Source: Bombyx mori
Taxonomy: Eukaryota > Arthropoda > Insecta > Lepidoptera > Bombycidae
Direction of reading: 5' to 3'
DNA length: 64,000 nt
NCBI RefSeq assembly: GCF_030269925.1
Contig: NC_085123.1
Coordinates: 124,001-188,000, forward strand
In this document: positions 1 through 13,373 of the stretch, piece by piece
How positions within the stretch are numbered: the stretch's first letter is position 1
Layout: each line of letters opens with the position of its first letter
Notes under the pieces: model-generated
Database searches by the model: none
What the model saw: the letters and a program-made list of their open reading frames with translations, nothing else
What the model was told of the DNA's origin: nothing
Made by a program: the position numbers and the translations under genes

Positions 1-1077
<1,077 letters not shown>

Positions 1078-1148
1078 CAGGCGACTTTGTCTAGTATGAC
1101 TTGATTATTAGATAATAAGAAATCCTTTTTCCTTTAGTACAAGATGTA

Positions 1149-1563
1149 TTTTTTTTTATTGCTTAGATGGGTGGATGAGCTCACAGCCCACCTGGTGTTA
1201 AGTGGTTACTGGAGCCCATAGACATCTACAACGTAAATGCGCCACCCACCTTGAGATATAAGTTCTAAGATCTCAGTATAGTTACAACGGCTGCCCCACC
1301 CTTCAAACCGAAACGCATTATTGCTTCACGACAGAAATGGCAGGGTGGTGGTACCTACCCGCGCGGACTCACAAGAGGTCGTACCACCAGTGATTACGCA
1401 AATTATAATTTTGTGGGTTTGATTTTTATTACACGATGTTATTCCTTCACCTTGGAAGTTAATCGTGAACATTTGTTGAGTACGTATTTCATTAGAAAAA
1501 TTGGTACCCGCCTGCGGGATTCGAACACCGGTGGATCGCAACAACGAATGCACCGGACGTCTA
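1149..1563 (-). mobile_element. Bm1 SINE, nearly full length
   Basis: A T-run at the left end is the reverse complement of the A-rich tail. It is followed by the Bm1 body and, near 1516-1530, the B-box region (GGTGTTCGAATCCCG on the minus strand). The 5' head is cut just inside the A-box region, shorter than the copy at 40174. Bm1 is a tRNA-derived, polymerase III transcribed SINE of Bombyx. Confidence 0.85.
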
Positions 1564-1869
1564 GATGTCTATATGCAAACGGATAATGTAGCCAATCTAA
1601 CTGATTTTACGGAACTTTTGCACTCTGTGAATGCGATTATATGTAACAACAATATAAACGTGTTCGTGTACAGCGAGCTTAACGCGCACCCGTCCGAACA
1701 ACTCGTATGACGAACTGACTGAGATATGTATTCAACAAAAATAGATTGGTCTTGATACAGATAGATATATTAGATATACAGTGAGACACTTGTACGTTTC
1801 AAAGAGATGTTCATGGGTCCCGACGCGGCGGTGGCTCGACCACTGTCTGCGTAAGGGTGGAATAAGCAT

Positions 1870-2345
1870 GTGGCCTACTCACACAGAGAGCACGCAATAT
1901 GTGACTACCCGTCATATTTTCAACAAGATCCCACTAAACGTTCAACTACTACCTGTTCATAAATTTAAGAAAACTGTTAAGGAACGTTTGTGCAACAAGG
2001 CATATTATAAAGTTAAGGATTTTTTACTAGATGGCACTACGTGGGAATGAGGCGCTCGCTCCTGGCCTTTTCATTTTTCATTATTATAATATTTTTTTTA
2101 ATTGTATATTTTTGACTTGTTTTTTCTTTTATTGTGAATATTTCTATTTATTTAAAAAAAAGAAAATATTTGAGAAAAAACAAAAAAAAAAAAGCCCGCT
2201 GAGTTTGTTTCGCCGGTTCTTCTCAGGACTGTGGTTTTTTTGGAACCGGTGGTAGAGTTAACATTGTTATTTGTATTTTGACATTCAACAAGTGTCATAC
2301 TGACATCTAAGTTGAAATAAATGATTTTGAATTTTGAATTTATTA
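1870..2345 (+). mobile_element. 3' end of a Jockey/CR1-group LINE
   Basis: The frame ending at the TGA near 2048 reads FNKIPLNV...FKKTVKERLCNKAYYKVKDFL...TTWE. This closely resembles the C-terminus of the larger LINE at 21928-23260. The 3' UTR carries the shared hairpin motif at 2194-2227 and ends in a short tandem TTTGAAT-type tail, as in non-polyA LINE ends. Upstream coding sequence is missing or unrecognisable. Confidence 0.7.
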
Positions 2346-3779
2346 TTATTATTTATACCATATTTATTAAAATCTGATTGCCTATAACATATTTAAAAAA
2401 AGATAATGAATGGGTCTACGACACATCCGCTAGTGGTTAGAACTCCAGAGTGAGAAACCTTCTCACAGTACTGGCCGTATCAAGGATAACTGCTTTCTAT
2501 ACCAGGCCCCTAATTCGGTTGAAAAACGAAAGTTTCTTAAGGTGTTGGTCGAATCTTTTCGTTATCAAATCGTGCCCTGACACAACTATCGAAACAATGA
2601 TGATTGAATCAATATGCCACATGAGGGTAGTCTCGTGGGCCAGGTCTCAATATTATTAATTATTATTATTATTATTATAACAATAAGGAAATAAATTATT
2701 CATCATAAGTACATTACAAAATCAATTGATTTTTATGAGGTACATAAAAAACGTTACGTACCGTTATACTCGTACCTATAAGGTAATCGGTGGTGATTAT
2801 ATTAAGTTTAAAAACAGTGAAGATCACTGGACTGTTACTGGTTATATTACAACTTCAGTTTTCGTTACTCGTTGAGTACAGTACAGTAGTCGCATCAACG
2901 GACTCTGTTCAGTTAACACAGAGTGAGCCGTGGCAATAAATACCTAGAAGCACAAAACACACTCAGCCGAGCACTACTAGATGCGGCTAGATATTTCCGC
3001 GCGTGTGTCTCGTGTCAGACAATGTCCGGTCCACTCCACCTTTCAATACATAATGGTTTTATTTAGAATCGTGGCGAACCATGGCGCCGGACGTCATCCT
3101 CCCTCCACGTTGCGCTCATAGTAGTAGCAGCTCACGCGCCAAGAGGACCTTAAACGCGCTTTATAATCATTGTTGTGTCGAGCAAGTTGATGAGCATTGT
3201 GCTCAAAATGGCAGCAAGCTAGTGGCAACACGGTGGGCGCCATTGTAGTTTCGTGACAACTTTACAATAACAGATGAATCATTTTACACATTGATGTATT
3301 TCAACTTCGAATAGTTGGACACATATTTTTTTTAATTTTAAACTTCATAAAACCTCACAAGCCTGACTTAAGTAAGATCTGTTTCCTATCTTAAAGTCTT
3401 TAGACCTGTCCAACTGTTAATTGTTATACCATTCCATTTATTGCGTTTTTTGCGTAAAAACGAAAGGTCTTATTCGTAATACTTAAAAACTATTATTCAT
3501 AATAAAAGTAAAGAAGACCATAAAATCAATAACACTTATAAAGCTCCGACAAATCTTTATGAATAAGACCGTAAAACAATGGGATGAACCTTAATGGTAT
3601 GGTATGGTTTAGTTACGGTTATGGTATAGTTTACATGTTGCATTGAAACAATCACAATTCTTATTTCACTGTGATGTAGCAGTCTCAAGAATATTGCGCA
3701 TTGACATTTCTTTGGAAGTACGAGAGATAACAGATAAATGTGGAGAATAAACTGAAGAATGTACTGTACTTGTTTCCAG
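2346..3779. other. Probable FoxK intron sequence
   Basis: AT-rich, with a short TTA repeat near 2655-2680. I found no exon, promoter or repeat family that I can name. It ends in a pyrimidine tract and AG acceptor at 3778-3779. Confidence 0.5.
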
Positions 3780-3934
3780 ATGTACATTTCGTTTTCCGTC
3801 GACGAACATCCGGCTGGAGTTCCAGTCGCTGGTGGAGGCGGGCGGCGCCGCGCTGAGCGTGGCCCCCATGCCGCCGCTGCGCATCACCATACCCACCGAC
3901 AGCGACGGTCGCAGCCCGGCGCTCTCGCCTACAG
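3780..3934 (+). CDS. FoxK: FoxK exon (window exon 1): end of FHA domain and linker
   Basis: The exon is bounded by an AG acceptor (TTTCCAG) and a GTAAAT donor. It begins in phase with CTFRFPSTNIRLEF, the last strands of the FHA phosphothreonine-binding domain of FOXK1/FOXK2, and continues into the proline-rich linker LRITIPTDSDG...SPALSPTG. FoxK proteins are nuclear transcription factors combining an FHA and a forkhead domain, known in animals for roles in growth and metabolic control. The FHA start is not in this window, so one or more exons lie to the left beyond an intron of more than 3.7 kb. The exon is 155 nt and ends in phase 1, which fits the next exon exactly. I am confident because FHA remnant, linker and forkhead occur in the family order. 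Confidence 0.88.
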
Positions 3935-3967
3935 GTAAATACACACTACCCCCAAACACCCGTACAC

Positions 3968-4105
3968 CCACCTTGAGATGGTTTTAAAGTCTCAGTATAG
4001 TTACAACCTTTCAAAGCAAAACGCATTACTGCTTCACGGCAGAAATAGGCAGTGTGGTGGTACCCACCCGTGCGGACTCACAAGAGGTCCTACCATCAGT
4101 AATAG
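3968..4105 (-). mobile_element. Bm1 SINE fragment in FoxK intron
   Basis: Internal Bm1 body only (minus strand), from the region of CTTGAGATATAAG to the GGTAGGACCTCTTGTGAGTC block, with several differences from the full-length copy. Neither end is present, so this is an old truncated copy. Confidence 0.75.
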
Positions 4106-4999
4106 ACGTCCTATCAACCAGTAACTTAAATCAAGTCTTAAAAGTTTAAGATAAAGGGCTCATTGATTGATTGATTGAATTGAATTAATATGTTTATCAA
4201 TATAGATAGATTTGAGCGCTACTGTGCATGGCTTCCTGGCAGTAAAGTTCACGAACCGAATGGTTCGGGAGACCGTTGCCGCGAGATACTTGTTAATATA
4301 AGTTCAAATTGCGCATGCGAAATTCCTGATTACTATAACTCCGGAAGTGGATATAATTGAATTAAAACATCAATAAACATCATTCAATTTCTAAATTCAA
4401 TCTAATCCAGAGCACGGTGGATACTATGGTCACCCTAGTCACTTTGGTCACTATAACTAACCAATAGAACAACAAAGCAGGGTACCCTTTAAATCTTAGC
4501 TTTCAATTATTTTGCCTGAGGTATTCAGCTTAGTGTATTATATATACATCGTACATAAACTGCGAAAGTATATGAATTGATTTCTGCTACTCCCACGCAG
4601 TAGCAGGGCGATACCACAGCTACTGGTCGGGAAGCAATTGGCTATTGGCTCGTGTTCCACTATAAATGGTATTTCCAATGGTGGACAGCTTTCTACGTAG
4701 ATTAAAAATACATTTTAACAATAATAATAACAACATACTGAAATGGATTCTAACAACAGCTCGAATTAAATTTATACATTTAAATCTAACAACTTATTAC
4801 GTTGACTTTCAACTTCTTGTTAAATGTATAATGTGTATGTAAATTTCCGTTGTTTGTAGCTGACGTCGGTGTCTCAAGTCATCTCCTGCTATCAAAAGTG
4901 TAATTAAAACAATAACCGTTACACTGGTGCACGTCCAGGATTGTGTCGTGGTGTGTTTCGTCGTGTGTCCACTAAGCAGTGCGTTTGTGTGCGTTGCAG

Positions 5000-5139
5000 G
5001 CACGATCAGTGCGGCGAACAGCTGCCCCACGTCCCCGCGCGGCGCGGGCTCCTCGGCGCGCCGCCACGCCGACCTGGGGCTGGTCGCGCACTGCGCCGCG
5101 CTGGCCGACCACGCGCGCCCCGACTCCAACGGGACCGCG
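5000..5139 (+). CDS. FoxK: FoxK exon (window exon 2): linker between FHA and forkhead
   Basis: This 140-nt exon follows GTGTGCGTTGCAG and precedes a GTCAGT donor. It reads (G)TISAANSCPTSPRGAGSS..., which matches the vertebrate FOXK linker TIS-PNSCP-SPRGAGSS, a diagnostic FoxK block. The rest (RRHADLGLVAHCAALADHARPDSNGTA) is less conserved. It enters in phase 1 and leaves in phase 0, consistent with its neighbours. The exon is very GC- and CpG-rich compared with the AT-rich introns, a pattern repeated in the other FoxK exons here. Confidence 0.88.
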
Positions 5140-5234
5140 GTCAGTGCACGCATCATACGATCGACAAACTTCCTTGACAAGCCGCATACCACAAGCCTAG
5201 GGGTAGAATAAAATTGCTCTGACGTCCTCATTGG

Positions 5235-5578
5235 ATTTTAACTTCGTGTCTCAAATCAACGATGGAATTGTGAGCGGTCTTCGTAGTCTAAGGAATGAGA
5301 TGATTCCGCAGGCAATTCATACAGTCACTACTTTACCAACTACTCTTAACGTAGTTCCATTACTGAAAAGGTACTTGAATAAGAGGAAGGAATTCAAATG
5401 CAATTATATGCAATATGAATACAATTATAATGCATTTACTGTCTACTTATATGTGATTTTGATTGTGGAAACATTTTTGGTTATTGTTTTAGCTATATAT
5501 TTTTAAATATTATATGTTTGTATTGTACTGTTTGTTTCCCAAATAAATAAATAATAACATGCACATTACACAACTGAA
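5235..5578 (+). other. Possible LINE C-terminal remnant with AAAT tail
   Basis: A short frame contains TLNVVPLLKRYLNKRKEF followed by hydrophobic residues and then an (AAAT)n-like tail before the satellite. It vaguely resembles C-termini of CR1/L2-type LINEs. Weak evidence; it lies in the FoxK intron. Confidence 0.25.
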
Positions 5579-5870
5579 ATAATACCTATACCATACCCAT
5601 ATCATACCCATACCATACCCATACCATACCCATACCATACCCATACCATACCCATACCATACCCATACCATACCCATACCATACCCATACCATACCCGTA
5701 CCATACCCATACCATACCCATACCATACCCATACCATACCCATACCATACCCATACCATACCCATACCATACCCATACCATACCCATACCATACCCATAC
5801 CATACCCATACCATACCTATACCATACCCATACCATACCCATACCATACCCATACCATACCCATACCCAT

Positions 5871-5950
<80 letters not shown>

Positions 5951-6433
5951 ATACCCATACCATACCCATACCATACCCATACCATACCCATACCATACCC
6001 ATACCATACCCATACCATACCCATACCATACCCATACCATACCCATACCATACCCATACCATACCCATACCATACCCATACCATACCCATACCATACCCA
6101 TACCATACCCATACCATACCATACCCATACCATACCCATACCATACCATACCATACCATACCATACCCATACCATACCCATACCATACCCATGCCATACC
6201 CATACCATACCCATACCATACCCATGCCATACCCATACCATACCCATACCATACCCATACCATACCCATACCATACCCATACCATAACCATACCCATACC
6301 AAACCCATACCATACCCATACCATACCCATACCTTACCATACCCATACCGATGCCTATACCCATACCTTATCATACCCATACCACACCATACTATACCAT
6401 ACCCATACCATATGCATACCATACCATTCCCAT
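5579..6433. repeat. 11-bp/6-bp tandem satellite (CCATACCATAC / CCCATA) in FoxK intron
   Basis: About 850 bp of nearly perfect tandem repeat. Most is an 11-bp unit (CCCATACCATA), with a homogeneous 6-bp CCCATA block at about 5862-5948 and several 5-bp CCATA runs near 6119-6165. Divergence rises toward the right end. All long frames over it (MGMVWVWYG-type) are repeat artefacts. Confidence 0.97.
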
Positions 6434-6557
6434 ACCCATGTCGTGTGCAGCGCGGTTCCCAAATTAAAACTGTATTCTCGATTTTAATTCTGTAGTATGA
6501 CGGAAGATGATTCTGTAGCTAGTTGTGGGTTTGTCAACATAAGCTCGTAATAAATAA

Positions 6558-6887
<330 letters not shown>

Positions 6888-7115
6888 TGAATACTTACAT
6901 ACATATCTTGAGAGATCTAATATTAACGGGAAATCAGAAACAGTTGAGAACTAAAATGTCATCAATTAGCCTTATGTCAAATATCAGGAGATAATAGAAG
7001 CTCTTTTAGTTCTCATGTCGTTGAATAGTTTTGTGTAAAATTAACGGGGTTATTTGAAATTTTGAAAAACAGGTGTGTGAATGATCACTGGTGGCTGCCT
7101 CGTGCAATATTGTAA

Positions 7116-8115
<1,000 letters not shown>

Positions 8116-8212
8116 AGAAGTACGTGGTGGGCACGACGTCCGGCGGCAACCTGGTGTCCATCCAGGAAGAGGAACCCGCGCACCTGGTCATCCACCAGCA
8201 CTCGCCCTACTA
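8116..8212 (+). CDS. FoxK: FoxK exon (window exon 5): C-terminal region
   Basis: This 97-nt exon after CGTTACAG reads EKYVVGTTSGGNLVSIQEEEPAHLVIHQHSPY and ends CTACTA|GTACGT. Unspliced, the frame stops at once (TAC TAG); spliced to the exon at 8882 it continues Y-AADGELVIHD. Phase 2 at the donor matches phase at the acceptor. Sequence conservation is weak here, so the call rests on phase, splice sites, GC content and gene context. Confidence 0.75.
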
Positions 8213-8321
8213 GTACGTAGCACCGCAGTTACATTCGCTATACACTGTTCGGCCGCTCCTGTCGTGCCCCGGGGCTGCACTCATTACGCTAAATACAAAT
8301 TAAAACTTATCTACAATGCGT

Positions 8322-8445
8322 CTTTTTTTTTATAGCCCTTGTAGGCAGACGAGCGTACGGCCCACCTGATGATGAGTGGTTAAAATCGCCCATGGGCTTC
8401 AGCAATGCCAGGGGCAGAGCCAAGCCGCTGCCTACCGTAAACTAT
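8322..8445 (-). mobile_element. SINE/LINE-like 3' tail, family shared with 38284 and 42258
   Basis: Reads (minus strand) GGTAGGCAGCGGCTTGGCTC...GCAATAAAAAA-type sequence. The same module is at 38284-38412 (+) and 42258-42372 (+). It has an A-rich 3' end but no open frame. It lies in the FoxK intron and is followed by a TAC microsatellite near 8451-8478. Confidence 0.6.
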
Positions 8446-8567
8446 TATACCGACTACTACTACTACTACTACTACTATAATTTACACATTATTTAAATGT
8501 AATCTTTTTTTTTCATTACCGATTTTGTTTTACGGGCTGTAAAACGGGTGTACGCGCGTGTACCGGA

Positions 8568-8716
8568 GGGACGCCGCCCCGTAGGGAGGCCCAAGTACCG
8601 CTGGTCTGACGCTGTGGAAGGAAATTTACGTGAACTACAAGTGTCGGACTGGCAAGGTGTTGCGCAGCGGGATGAATGGCAAAGCTTATTGTCAGAGGCC
8701 AAGACCCACTTTTAGT
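8568..8716 (+). pseudogene. RTE-like LINE reverse-transcriptase C-terminal fragment
   Basis: One frame reads RRPVGRPKYRWSDAVEGNL...VSDWQGVAQRDEWQSLLSEAKTHF and then stops. This is the usual end of RTE-type ORF2 proteins (GRP--RW-D-V...W---A-DR-EWR). It sits in the FoxK intron upstream of 8882, followed by an AGT/TAG trinucleotide run. Only the last 50 or so residues remain. Confidence 0.65.
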
Positions 8717-8881
8717 TCATAGCGCCAGCGCAGTAGCAGTAGTAGTAGTAGACTTTTTTTAACACTGGCTAGGTTCGCATTTACGTACTAGCATATAATG
8801 TATCCTGCAATATTCGCAACACTGCTCACCTCGGGTGTCTTACTGTGGGCCCAGTGACGGTAACGTGTGCGTTTGTTCCAG

Positions 8882-8939
8882 CGCGGCGGACGGCGAGCTC
8901 GTCATACACGACACGCCGCCGCACAAGCGGAGCCGACAG
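8882..8939 (+). CDS. FoxK: FoxK exon (window exon 6): basic C-terminal motif
   Basis: This 58-nt exon between TTGTTCCAG and a GTACCT donor reads AADGELVIHDTPPHKRSRQ. The HKRSR cluster could be a nuclear localisation signal near the C-terminus; that is an inference. It ends in phase 0. Confidence 0.72.
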
Positions 8940-9004
8940 GTACCTGCAGTCCATGGACCGCCAGCGACAACCCGGCGCCGCGCTGTACGCTCTGCTTGTT
9001 CCAG

Positions 9005-9034
9005 GTGGAGCTAGAGGACAGACGCGCGTATTGA
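9005..9034 (+). CDS. FoxK: FoxK last coding exon (window exon 7), 30 nt
   Basis: After a 65-bp intron ending TTGTTCCAG, the frame reads VELEDRRAY and stops at TGA (9032-9034). If the short intron were retained, translation would instead end VPAVHGPPATTRRRAVRSACSRWS at a stop near 9012. Both ends are possible; the splice signals favour the shorter tail. Confidence 0.6.
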   Translation: MELEDRRAY

Positions 9035-9064
9035 CGCTAGTCCAGCGGAGCCCGCCCGGGACGC

Positions 9065-9132
9065 GCCTCGCGCCGCCCCACGCCGCCCCACGCCACCCCA
9101 CGCCGCCGCACGCCGCCCCACGCCGCCCCACG
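9065..9132 (+). repeat. 10-bp tandem repeat (CGCCGCCCCA) in FoxK 3' UTR
   Basis: About six near-identical units. Located just after the predicted FoxK stop codon. Confidence 0.9.
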
Positions 9133-9250
9133 CTGCGGGCAGGCGAGGCCTTCCCGACACGTTCGGTCACAGTTCCCTCTCACGGATAAACTGATGAGTG
9201 CAATGTTACACAAATATTGTATTTTGTATTTAGGCTTAGTTTAAATATAT

Positions 9251-9439
9251 ATTAAAACAAAATATGTATTCAATATACTTGCGTCGCCACTGTCGCCCCC
9301 CCGCCGCGCCCCACCCGCCGTGACGTCACACCGACCGTCCACACGGGTGTTTCATTTATATGTTAAAAGTTGAATTAACTTTCCTTTATTTATAACCAAA
9401 TTTCAGTATTAATTTTATGTACTTTTGTAGAAAAATAAA
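9251..9439 (+). terminator. Candidate FoxK polyadenylation signals
   Basis: ATTAAA at 9251-9256 and AATAAA at 9434-9439 are the first polyadenylation-type hexamers after the stop codon. Which is used cannot be told from sequence. Confidence 0.4.
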
Positions 9440-9542
9440 TACTTTTGTGTATTTCGCTCCGACCCAAATATGTAAATATGCATTTTTCTATTATTATCAA
9501 ACTGTAGGAAATGATTTGAATAAAACGAGGTGGGGTGGGGTC

Positions 9543-9655
9543 ATTCTCGTTCAACCGCGCCCGTGTCGCGTCCGTGCCGAGTCCGTGCGGCGTCCGTCTC
9601 ACGTCTGTGTCGCGTCCGTGCGCGTCCGTATCGCGTCCGTGCGCGTGTGCCATTC
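9543..9655 (+). repeat. Degenerate GCGTCCGTG minisatellite
   Basis: Repeated words GTCCGTG, GCGTCCGT and TCGCGTCCGTGCGCGTCC in a GC-rich patch within AT-rich DNA. Confidence 0.75.
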
Positions 9656-11067
9656 GTGAATGAAAAACGCTATAATTATTCGTGCTATTATCAATTTATG
9701 TGAATTTGTTACGAACGTTTGGAGGGCGCCGCCCGGCAGTCCGCACTGCACCGCCGGCCCGGGGCTCCCGCTGCCGGCGCCGGGCCGCGACCGCTCGCTA
9801 ATAGTAAATACCTATTTAATCGATTCTTTTATAAACTCTTGTCTGAATGAAGATTTTTAATAAGTTTTTAATAAGTTTCTATCGCGTGAGAAGTGTTCAG
9901 AATGGATTTGTTTGTGAAAGTGCGCGAGGAGGCGGCACAATGTAATCGAAGACACGTTTTTCTATTGATATATTTATCTAAAATTTACAAAAAAAAAACG
10001 AACAAAGTTTCGAGAATTTAATGAGAATGACATTAAGCAATATAAACATTAAGGATAATATAATCGATTAAAGTATTCGATTGTTGATCGATAGCGGAAT
10101 ATTGTGATATTATAATATCGATAACAATCGGCGGTTTGTGATGAAACTGCTCTTATATTGTATTGACTTTGTATAGAGTTGCACAAGTGTACCAGTGAAC
10201 CCTCGTATGACGTCACCGACAGCTCCGACCCCGTCGGGACTGTCCGGGACAACATCCACTAATGTTAGTTAATGATAAGAGGCATTGTGAATGCCGCAGT
10301 TAGTCGGTGCAGCGACCGCGCGCGCCGTGCTCGTGCCGTCCCGCTCGCACGCGGCGGCAGCAGGCGCGCGTGCGAGCGAGACGGCCGCAGCGCACGGCCG
10401 CACCGGCGCGGAGAGCGTGTCGGTGCGACTTGTATCCAGTTCCGCGTTAAATTTATTGACAAAATTTAAATAAACGTATTCTTTCTCCGCAACACGACTT
10501 TTATTTATTCGCCTTCCTCCAGTCCCCGGTTCACTATTTTTATAATATGATTAAAGTTCGTATTGCACTAACGGGAATTAAAGTATGTTTGCATGTACAT
10601 GTACGTACATAAGGTAGGTATGGCGATTAACGCCCAGACTAGATAAAATTTACTTTCACTTTACTTCGAGTCGGCCGCGCCACGCCCGCACGTCACGCGC
10701 GCACGTCACGCCCGCACGTCACGCGCGCACGTCACGCCCGCACGTCACGCCCGCACGTCACGCCCGCACGTCACGCCCGCCAGCCGAGGCGTCGGGGCGC
10801 AGCGCGCTGTGGCTCAAGGGGGCCGCTGTTGTACAAACTGCCAAACGAAATTAGAAGTATATAATTCATTGGTTTATTAGATTGTGCAATTTTAAAATTA
10901 ATTTAATTTTACATAACTACTCTTATTCTTCGTTAACATTTTCAAGGCAATATCTTTACTTTTACCAACATGACAATTAATATAATGTGCGTCTCAGATT
11001 GTTTTTCGTTTTCTTAACAAACAAAAAAACCCATTAGAATCGATTTTAATTAGTATCTATATAACTA
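9656..11067. other. Intergenic, no gene seen
   Basis: A GC-rich island at about 9720-9800 and another at 10285-10440 (Ala/Arg-rich frames only) alternate with AT-rich DNA. A 13-bp minisatellite is annotated separately. AATAAA occurs near 10471. No conserved protein motif is visible. Confidence 0.5.
10680..10783. repeat. 13-bp minisatellite (CGCCCGCACGTCA)
   Basis: About eight tandem copies alternating CGCCCGCACGTCA and CGCGCGCACGTCA. Each contains CACGTCA, so the minus strand reads TGACGTG repeatedly, like a CRE half-site or ACGT core. Confidence 0.95.
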
Positions 11068-12365
11068 GTCAGGTCATAAGTATTGTCACACAGTAAAAAC
11101 TTTTCTTTTAGAATGCTGGCCACAAAAAAGTTTATTGAATTCGAATTTCGAATTGTTCATGAAAATAAAAATGTATACTTTTAGAATTTTACTAATTTTT
11201 AAATATGGAGTGGACGCTTAAAGAAGACCGTGTTGCAGTTATTGCGTTGCATCGTTGCGGTTACGCGCCAATTCAAATTTTTAACATACTGAAAAATTTG
11301 AATATAACCAAAAGATTCGTTTATCGTACCATCAAACGATACAATGAAGACTCTAGTGTAGATGACAGGTCAAGAAGTGGTCGCCCTCGGTCTGTTAGGA
11401 CTCCAGCAGTGATAAAAGCTGTGAAGGCGCGAATTCAAAGAAATCCCAAACGTAAGCAGAAACTATTGGCCCTTCAGATGGGGTTAAGCAGAACCACGGT
11501 GAAAAGGGTGTTAAATGAAGACTTAGGGCTTCGGGCATATCGAAGAAAAACAGGACATCGTTTGAATGCTCGTCAAATGGACCTGAGACTGAAGAGATGC
11601 CGCGCTTTCTTGAAGCGGTACGCGGGAAAAAATATCGGGAAATTCTTTTTTCGGATGAAAAAATTTTTACCGTAAAAGAGAGCTACAACAAACAAAATGA
11701 TAAGGCGTACGCACACAGTAGTGAAGAAGCGAGCAACCGTATTCCGCGTGTCCAACGAGGTCATTTTCCATCCTCGCTCATGGTATGGTTAGGAGTTTCT
11801 TATTGGGGCTTAACAGAGGTACATTTTCGTGAGAAAGGTGTAAAAACGAATGCAGTTGTGTATCAAAATACAGTCCTGTCGAACCTTGTGGAGCCTGTTT
11901 TTCATACCATGCTCAATAACAGGCACTGGGTATTCCAAAAAGATTCGGCGCCAGCTCATAGAGCGAAGAGCACACAAGACTGGCTGGCGGCGCGTGAAAT
12001 CGACTTCATTCGGCACGAAGACTGGCCCTCCTCCAGTCCAGATTTGAATCCGTTAGATTACAAGATATGGCAACACTTGGAGGAAAAGGCGTGCTCAAAG
12101 CCTCATCCCAATTTGGAGTCACTCAAGACATCCTTGATTAAGGCAGCCGCCGATATTCACATGGACCTCGTTCGTGCTGCGATAGACGACTGGCCGCGCA
12201 GATTGAAGGCCTGTATTCAAAATCACGGAGGTCATTTTGAATAAACTTTAGTGTCATAAGAATCTATGTTTTGTTAAGTTCATTTTGGTATATCAAGGGT
12301 TACATAATGAATAAACTTGTTTCAATTATTTTACATTAAACATGTGACAGAATTTATGACCTGAC
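11068..12365 (+). mobile_element. maT-clade (DD37D) mariner, full length, TA target site
   Basis: Terminal inverted repeats start GTCAGGTCATAA at both ends, with TA at 11066-11067 and 12366-12367 as the target duplication. Length 1298 bp, identical to the copy at 31761-33058. The transposase spacing between the second and third aspartates is 37 residues, the mark of the maT clade (Bmmar1-like), intermediate between mariner and Tc1. Confidence 0.93.
11205..12244 (+). pseudogene. maT mariner transposase, one frameshift
   Basis: A cut-and-paste transposase. The N-terminal paired-like helix-turn-helix DNA-binding region (residues about 1-110, including RSGRPRSVRTPAVIKAV) reads in one frame to about 11640, and the catalytic region (FSDEKIFTV, FQKDSAPAHRA, SPDLNPLDYKIWQ) reads in another from about 11640 to the TAA at 12242-12244. 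The break is in an A-run near 11628-11634, which has six A here and seven in the sister copy. All three catalytic aspartates are present. The copy cannot make a full protein without a ribosomal slip, so it is probably dead but mobilisable. Confidence 0.9.
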
Positions 12366-12367
12366 TA

Positions 12368-13012
12368 GGTATATTAATACGTGAAGCAAAAACTTTGTAT
12401 CCCTTTTTACGAAAATTGCGCGGACGGAGGAGTATGAAATTTTCCACACTTATAGAGAATGTAGAGAAGAAGTGCACAATGCTTATATTTTTTTAAAATA
12501 ATGCATAAAAGATACATTAAATCAATAAAGAAAACATTACACACACTACATACCATGTATTTGACGCACACACGCATGCATACTATTTATTGTCAAACTT
12601 TTGTTCTTGACGTCTGTGGTCAAATTGAGAATAGATTAAATATTGTTTGTCTTTGTTAATATTTTTTATAGTGTAGTCTTGGCAAAATTTGTGATTATAG
12701 AAGTATAAAATACTAGCGACCCGCCCTCGCTTCGCTTCGGAAACATTAAAACACACATGAAACCAAAAAAATAAAATAAAAAATAAATAAAAAAAAGTAG
12801 CCTATGTTCATCAGGGACAATGTCGGCTTCTAATGGAAAAAGAATTTTTCAAATCGGTCCAGTAGTTTCGGAGCCTATTCGAAACAAACAAACAAACAAA
12901 TCTTTCCTCTTTATAATATTAGTATAGAAATCATAATAGTGTACAAACTTACAATTCCAATTAATTATAGTCGAATTTCGACTACTGCGGGGCCTCTAGT
13001 ACTTGTTAATGT
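12368..13012. repeat. Interspersed repeat, copy 1 of a pair, with a 215-bp insert
   Basis: Matches 56798-57222 closely from TATTAATACGTGAAGCAAAA to CGACTACTGCGGGGCCTCTAG. Copy 1 has an extra block at about 12714-12928 (AGCGACCCGCC...TAATATTAGTATAGA), a common lepidopteran repeat ending in TAATATTAGTATAG. No coding capacity. The family is non-autonomous; I cannot name its parent. Confidence 0.8.
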
Positions 13013-13039
13013 GAAATAAAATAATAGGTACTTAATTTT

Positions 13040-13373
13040 ATTTATGGGTGAAGGAGTGATTATGTCGCGGAGGTTCCAACCCCGGCGGTCTCGGTCGGTC
13101 CTCACGGGCTGGTTGACGCAAGGCTCACCGGCCGGAAGGGAACCGGCGACGGAGTGCCAGCACTGTGTCCTCTTCTCGCGAATAGGACCAGACTTGTTGT
13201 TGTCGTGGCCACGATGCTCGGCGTGGCGGCGTCGGCAGTGACGGTTCTGGAGGGCGATTCTTGACTTCTCGGCGGGCTGCCGTAGAGTCGTCGCCTCCCA
13301 ACATGCCCCGCGTGTCCCCGGGCGCGGACATCTCCTACGAGGTTCGGCCCCCTGACCGAAAAAAAAGGTGTTA
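13040..13373 (+). mobile_element. Probable LINE 3' UTR fragment with A tail
   Basis: GC-rich sequence ending CCCCTGACCGAAAAAAAA, similar in shape to the end of the R1-clade element at 29597 (minus strand, ...CCTGACC then A-run). No open frame of a known protein. Assignment to the R1 group is an inference. Confidence 0.4.

Noticed and set aside
5510..6422. Long frames of MGMVWVWYG repeats on the minus strand
   Set aside because: They are translations of the 11-bp satellite, which is open in several frames at once; no gene signals.
5579..6433. CRISPR-like array
   Set aside because: Units are contiguous without unique spacers and the genome is eukaryotic.
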